Source: Patellaria atrata CBS 101060
Taxonomy: Eukaryota > Ascomycota > Dothideomycetes > Patellariales > Patellariaceae
Reading direction: 5' to 3'
DNA: 64,000 nt
NCBI GenBank assembly: GCA_010093705.1
Contig: MU006089.1
Coordinates: 2,529,561-2,593,560, forward strand
Shown here: in pieces, positions 59,193-64,000 of the stretch
How positions within the stretch are numbered: position 1 is the first letter of the stretch
Layout: each line of letters begins with the position of its first letter
Translations under genes and position numbers: made by a program
The notes under the pieces: generated by a model
What the model saw: only the letters and a program-made list of their open reading frames with translations
Databases searched by the model: none
What the model was told of the DNA's origin: nothing

Positions 59193-60665
59193 ATGGCTCC
59201 TTTCAAGATCGTAGTGTTTGGAGGTGAGTTCGCCGTACACACTTCTACAGAGTAGAGTTACTGATTCGGTTCCAGGTGACCATTGCGGGCCAGAAGTGAG
59301 TTCCGCTTTCGTTGTTCGGGCTCGATATCCCACTTGCTTACACGTTTTGTAGGTCACAGCAGAGGCGATTAAGGTATTTCATCCCCCGAAACTATACGAG
59401 AGCATGAGGGAGCTTACAAGAAGGGTTTTAGGTCCTTAAAGTAATATCACAGGAAAAACCGGACGTCCAATTCGACTTCCAAGAGCATCTACTGGGAGGG
59501 GTAAGAGGAGCTCTTCTACACGCAACATAACCCTCTCTGACAACTTTATAGTGCTCGATAGATGCATCAGGCTCCCCTCTGACAGATGAAGCTCTCAACG
59601 CCGCCAAAAACGCCGATGCCATCGTCCTAGGCGCAATCGGAGGTCCCGTACGTCTCTCACAACCCCCATCCCCCTTCCCCAAACGCACCCCCAAAACCCC
59701 CTGACTAACATCCCCCTCCAAAACAGAAATGGGGTACGGGTTCCGTTCGCCCCGAACAAGGCCTCCTCAGACTCCGCAAAGAGCTCCAAACCTTCGGCAA
59801 CCTACGCCCCTGCTTCTTCGCCTCGCCCTCCCTGGTCGAGCGTTCCCCGCTCAAAGCATCCATCTGCGAAGGCACAAACTTCAACATCGTGCGCGAGCTC
59901 ACGGGTGGCATCTATTTCGGCGAACGCACCGAGGACGACGGCTCCGGGTACGCTATGGACACCGAGCCGTACTCCCGCTCCGAGATCGAGCGCATCGTCC
60001 GGCTCGCGGCGCACCTCGCGCTGCAAGAGGACCCGCCGGCCCCCGTGTGGAGCTTGGATAAGGCGAACGTGCTCGCGACGTCCAGGCTGTGGAGAAAAGT
60101 CGTGACGGAGATTATGGACAAAGAGTTCCCGCAGCTGAAGTACGGGCATCATCTCATCGACAGCGCGGCGATGTTGATGATAAAAAATCCTCGCGCGCTC
60201 AACGGCATCGTCGTGACGAGTAATCTGTTCGGCGATATCATCAGCGATGAGGCGAGCGTGATTCCCGGCAGTCTGGGCTTGTTGCCGAGCGCGAGTTTGG
60301 GAGGCATTCCGGACGGGAAGACGAGGGTTAATGGCATTTATGAGCCGATTCATGGTGAGTCTCAACTAATAGCATCTCCTTCTAACACCAGCCGAACGAT
60401 TGGATGGGATCCGTATTGAAATCTCTTAGGCTCTGCACCCGATATCTCAGGTCAGGGTAAAGTCAACCCCGTCGCCGCAATCCTTAGTATCAGCATGTTG
60501 CTCAAGTACTCGCTATGCTTGCCCGAGCTAGCAGTCGCGGTCGACGAGGCCGTCAGGAACACCATCGAGAACGGCATCACGACCGCCGATATCGGAGGCA
60601 AGAATAGCACCACGGACGTCGGGGATGCGGTTGCAGCGGAACTGAGCAAGATACTGAAGAGATGA
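59193..60665 (+). CDS. leu2: 3-isopropylmalate dehydrogenase, leucine biosynthesis (7 exons)
   Basis: Oxidatively decarboxylates 3-isopropylmalate with NAD+ in leucine synthesis. Exons 59193-59223, 59276-59295, 59353-59373, 59432-59500, 59552-59647, 59727-60354 and 60430-60665 join in phase to give 366 aa, the usual length. The start is [18 protein letters not shown]. Family motifs are GAIGGPKWG, LRPEQGLL-type [62 protein letters not shown] and EPIHGSAPDI. The fungal variant CGPEV replaces the bacterial GPEI. The second and third exons are only 20 and 21 nt. The sixth exon is GC-rich, unlike the AT-rich flanks. Confidence 0.96.
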
Positions 60666-61165
60666 TCGGAATGGTAATTGCTAAAAGTAGTAGTTTGTGT
60701 GCGCGTGTGGAAGAGTATGTATTCCCACCGTTGCGAATTTCAGGAAAATAGGTCGGTGCTAGGTGCTATGTGCTATCATGGTTATATTGGTTGCGGAATT
60801 GGTTGGGTATTAGATATATTCAATGTCTGGGATCTAGAAATGGAGTATTAGTGCTCCATTGATTTGTCATTCGAGTGTCGTACCATTATACGTGAATATC
60901 CCGCGTCCCGTTTCTTCACACTCTCCGCTCCATACAGTACCCTGGGAAATTGGTCCACGTATCGGGGATAGTAGTCCCTTAAGTAAAACGGAACATGTCA
61001 TCAATGGGATAAAAAGACAAAGCGAACCCTTCTACTGAAAGGAATAATCGAGGAACAACGGACTGGAGACGGAAATATTTTACTTGTCATCCGCTCACAT
61101 ATTCCAAACCTATAAAAAAACAAAAAGGTCAAGATTAAGATGATGGATATCTAAAATCGCCCAGT
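60666..61165. other. Convergent intergenic region
   Basis: About 500 bp between convergent gene ends. Nothing beyond likely 3' UTRs. Confidence 0.5.
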
Positions 61166-62466
61166 TCATGGTTTGGGGTTAGTCCCAGTATCATCAGGCC
61201 GACGCTCACTGTTGACATCCACGGCCACGACCTTGGATATCCCGCCTTCCCTCGAGGGTTGCATGGTAGGATGGAAATCGGAACCGGTCGGATGCCCACC
61301 GACGCTATCGGTTCTTGACTTCTCCGTTCCCGCGGCGGACCTGAGCAGATCCGCGGCCTCGGCGTCCCGGCCACCGACACATGTCATCGTCGTCCTCGAG
61401 GCGTCCGAGGTATCCTCCCAGGGGCGAAGGAAGCGCTTCTGGCCCTGCGGCGCGGCGGGCGAGGGACCGGGGCTGCGTGTGCGGGCGCGAGTCAGCGAAG
61501 GGGAGGTGTGGAAGGTGATAGTGCTAGCGCGACGCCAGGTGTAGACGATGAGGGGACGGAGGGTGGCGAGGTTCGCAGCGACGATGCCGGTGCCGGGCTC
61601 GATACAGGACCAGATTGCGATGTTGGCCGCGTTCCAGAAGAAGTCGGTGTGGTTGGTCAGACCCTCGATGTAGCGGAAACGGATGACGGAGCAGATGGAG
61701 CCGGCGGCGCCGAGGGAGAGGATGAGGCCGACGGAGAGCTTGGAGCGTGTGTTCATCGTCGGCGCGTTCCAGAGGACGGCGATAGGGAGGAGGGCGAAGA
61801 AGCAGTCGGAGGCTGTGGTTATGGCGGCGTGGGTGTAGGAGAGGGCGACTTGGACGTCGTGCGGGGCGCATTGGTAGCTCATGTATTTCGTGAAGTAGGT
61901 GTTTGGGTTGCCGCACATGAAGATTACGAAGAAGAAGAAGAAGAGGCTTGTGAGGGTGGAGAGGGCGATTACGATGTAGAGGGACCACTGGTGCCATCTT
62001 TTGATGACTATTCTCAACATGAAGATCCCTAGTGATACTTTTAGGAACATAGTGGTCATGATGTAAGATGCTTCTGAGACGATGATCCACTGGTTCTAGT
62101 GTCAGTTGCTGCTCAATTGGGAGGTGGGAAGTGTTAAGCGGACATCAATGACATTTTCAATCTGCGAGAGACTTTTGACATGTGTTCCGCCTCCATGTGC
62201 ATGGACAACTAGTAACGCTGTACAAAAGACAGAGAAGAGTATCTTGGAGATTGTCAGCGTAAAGAAAATGGATAGTAAACGACATGGCGGCCACACACCA
62301 CGGCTAATATCATAGTTACATCGTCCCACCCAAAGCTCTTTATTTGTATGATTCTTACATACAATCGAAGGGTTACAGATATCCAGGCCAATGTTAGAAA
62401 GACGATTGCCACGGTAAACTGCACATGAGCTCGAGATTGAGTATCAGTATTGGAATGAGGTGCCAT
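61166..62466 (-). CDS. Rhodopsin-fold (SAT4 family) integral membrane protein (3 exons)
   Basis: Fungal-specific seven-helix membrane protein of the family often annotated rhodopsin domain-containing or SAT4, related to PTH11-type receptors; the ligand is unknown. Exons 62466-62302, 62242 to about 62144, and 62095-61166 join in phase; two equivalent phase-0 donors (GTCATT, GTCCGC) leave the end of exon 2 uncertain by 9 nt. Helices include VQFTVAIVFLTLAWISVTLR, FCTALLVVHAHGGG, FLKVSLGIFMLRIV and LYIVIALSTLTSLFFFFFVI. The family signature is GWDDVTMILA, then CSVIRFRYIEGLTNHTDFFW and WSCIEPGTGIVAANLATLRP. The C-terminal ~120 residues are a Ser/Arg-rich cytosolic tail with PSPAAPQGQKRFLRPWE. It probably lacks a CFEM domain, as exon 1 starts at the first helix. 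Confidence 0.88.
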
Positions 62467-63541
62467 GGTTTCCCATGAAGCGCTCAATCGTCTGCAGAGA
62501 GGAGTAATGAGAGGTCATTAGGGTGTTCGCACGTAAGACTGAACACTATGCATGTCTGATATAGAAAGTGGAAAGGTAAGAAACTTGAACGACACATTGG
62601 AAAGTGACGACAACCGGTATTTCTGTTTCCCACATCGAATACAATGTTTGACAAAACTCGTGTAACAAAAAGGTCGGGTGACACCAGTTCCTCCGGAATG
62701 GGTACTCAATAGACCAGTATGAGAGAAAGGAGAAACGGATAATAGGAAAGGGAAAAGATGAAAGAGAATTTGGAGAATAGAAATTGACGGATTGAAATCA
62801 TATCTTTGCAACCTGCCATCGTATTATACTCCATTGATGAACAGTAAAGCTTGAAAGTAAAAGTTATGACGAGAAACTTGTCGTTACGAGATCTACGTAT
62901 CCATCTGCAAGCGGATTGATGCCAGGGATATCGCCATGCGTCGTCAAGACATTTGGCGCTTGTGGTTGGTGGTACGGCACTAAGGTGGCTTCAGAATCAC
63001 TGTGCAGTGGTCACTTGACATGGAATGAATTAATTAGGTTCTGATATAAATAGGGTTTCTAATCGATAATTGACATATGCGGCGAGATGCTTTGTGATGA
63101 AAGTGAGATGGAGTTGTCAAGATCAATTGTACCCCTTGACCCCTGCTCTTGGCGCCCGAGCGACTCTGACGTCGATCCCTGGATCCCCCAAAAAATTCCC
63201 CGGCCTTGGTTTGTTTTGAATAATGGTCTGTGTACGTAGGTATGTTTAAGACAAGTTTATTCTCACATCATTTTAACGATGTTCATTGAATATCTGGATA
63301 CCTCTCGAGCGACTTGTCCAGCCCAATCGAGTAAAACTAAAGTATATCACTATTTATAAACAGTCTCCGGGATTAATGCGGGCTCCACGTTGTGTTTTAA
63401 AGCAAACCGCGAGATACGATTTCTTCGTCCATGTATTAACACCTAATACTCATCTGACATCACCTGACATATGTGCGCCTAAACCATCTCACGAAATAAT
63501 CGGAGTAGTGTGAAGAGATCACACCCGTATATAAACTCGAC
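62467..63541. promoter_or_regulatory. Divergent intergenic region (SAT4-type / APC10)
   Basis: About 1.1 kb between divergent genes. No repeat, RNA gene or transposon ends recognised. Confidence 0.45.
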
Positions 63542-64000
63542 ATGCCGCCGGGCACGCGTCGCCAGCCTCCTCCGGAGTCTGATCATTATGTGGACACTGA
63601 TAGCGAGGTTGAAGAAGTCAGTGGAGAGGAAGAAGAAGTTGATGTAGAAGCTGAGGATGTAGAGGAAGAGGAGGAGGAAGTCGAGGAAGAAGAGGATGAT
63701 GGACAAGGCGGTACGTTGCTTGTGCGGAGAGAAGGCAATCAAACCCCCGTTTTCGAGCTTCCACTCAGTCCCATTCCTGACTATTGGCTGTAGTAAAACT
63801 AATTCGGCACTCACATTATACAGAAATCCCAGAAATTTCACCCAATCCTCCCCCGATACCACCTAACTATAAAGAAATATCCGCACTGGCTTCCTGGACA
63901 GTAACTTCTGCGAAACCAGGTTGCGGCATCCCACAATTACGCAATTCGTCTACCTCTCTCTTCTGGCAGTCCGATGGTCCTCAACCACACTGCCTGAACA
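63542..64000 (+). CDS. apc10: Anaphase-promoting complex subunit APC10/DOC1 (5' part only)
   Basis: Substrate-recognition and processivity subunit of the APC/C ubiquitin ligase. Exon 1 (63542-63710) encodes a very acidic N-terminal region (long D/E runs). Exon 2 begins at 63824 after a TACAG acceptor and joins in phase. It encodes KEISALASWTVTSAKPG, then GIPQLRNSS and FWQSDGPQPHCLN, which is the start of the DOC domain (typical: ALASWSVSSAKPGNGV and YWQSDGPQPH). The gene runs off the right end of the window. The acidic N-terminal extension is longer than in yeast DOC1 relatives that I recall. Confidence 0.9.

Overview
The window is nuclear DNA of a filamentous ascomycete (Pezizomycotina). The evidence is dense genes with many short GT-AG introns of roughly 45-190 bp, no operons, and a recognisable fungal gene set: PAN3, a PBS2/OS-5-type MAPKK, a MIS12/MTW1 kinetochore subunit, LEU2-type isopropylmalate dehydrogenase, a CSC1/DUF221 channel and a fungal-type choline kinase. 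A Leotiomycete is my guess for the class and is not proven. I annotate 26 protein genes; exon boundaries were worked out by hand from splice signals and reading-phase continuity.

Layout. 1-470 holds minisatellites. 538-9869 holds a coiled-coil membrane protein (-), an HSM3/PSMD5-like proteasome chaperone (-), Pol III subunit RPC31 (+) and an unrecognised four-exon gene (-). 11194-18499 holds inositol monophosphatase (+), a GMC oxidoreductase with an altered active site (-), a STRAP WD40 protein (-) and MIS12 (+). 18981-27092 is a minus-strand run: CSC1-like channel, a secreted Cys/Ser/Thr-rich GPI-type protein, and PBS2. 28783-34661 holds an auxin-efflux-type carrier and choline kinase (+). 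34810-35740 is a degenerate ~105-bp tandem array, followed by a polytopic membrane protein (-), a 115-aa orphan (+) and a 549-bp non-autonomous hAT element (38374-38922). 39208-46000 holds a PlsC acyltransferase (-), a small hydrophilic protein (-), a degenerate SET protein (+) and a UBA/UBX ERAD factor (-). 47144-60665 is all plus strand: PAN3, aldo-keto reductase, an RBR-type protein, a C2H2 factor followed by a 31-bp tandem array, and LEU2. The window ends with a rhodopsin-fold (SAT4-type) membrane protein (-) and the start of APC10/DOC1 (+).

The genes are mostly unrelated housekeeping functions: phospholipid synthesis (choline kinase, acyltransferase, inositol monophosphatase), protein quality control (HSM3-like, UBX, RBR, APC10), mRNA decay, osmosensing (PBS2 plus a stress-gated channel family) and leucine synthesis. 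I saw no biosynthetic cluster, defence island, CRISPR array or credible tRNA/rRNA gene. The most notable items are the hAT MITE with perfect 8-bp target duplications, the degenerate 105-bp array, the GMC enzyme whose first catalytic histidine position is aspartate, and the SET protein with a decayed active-site motif.
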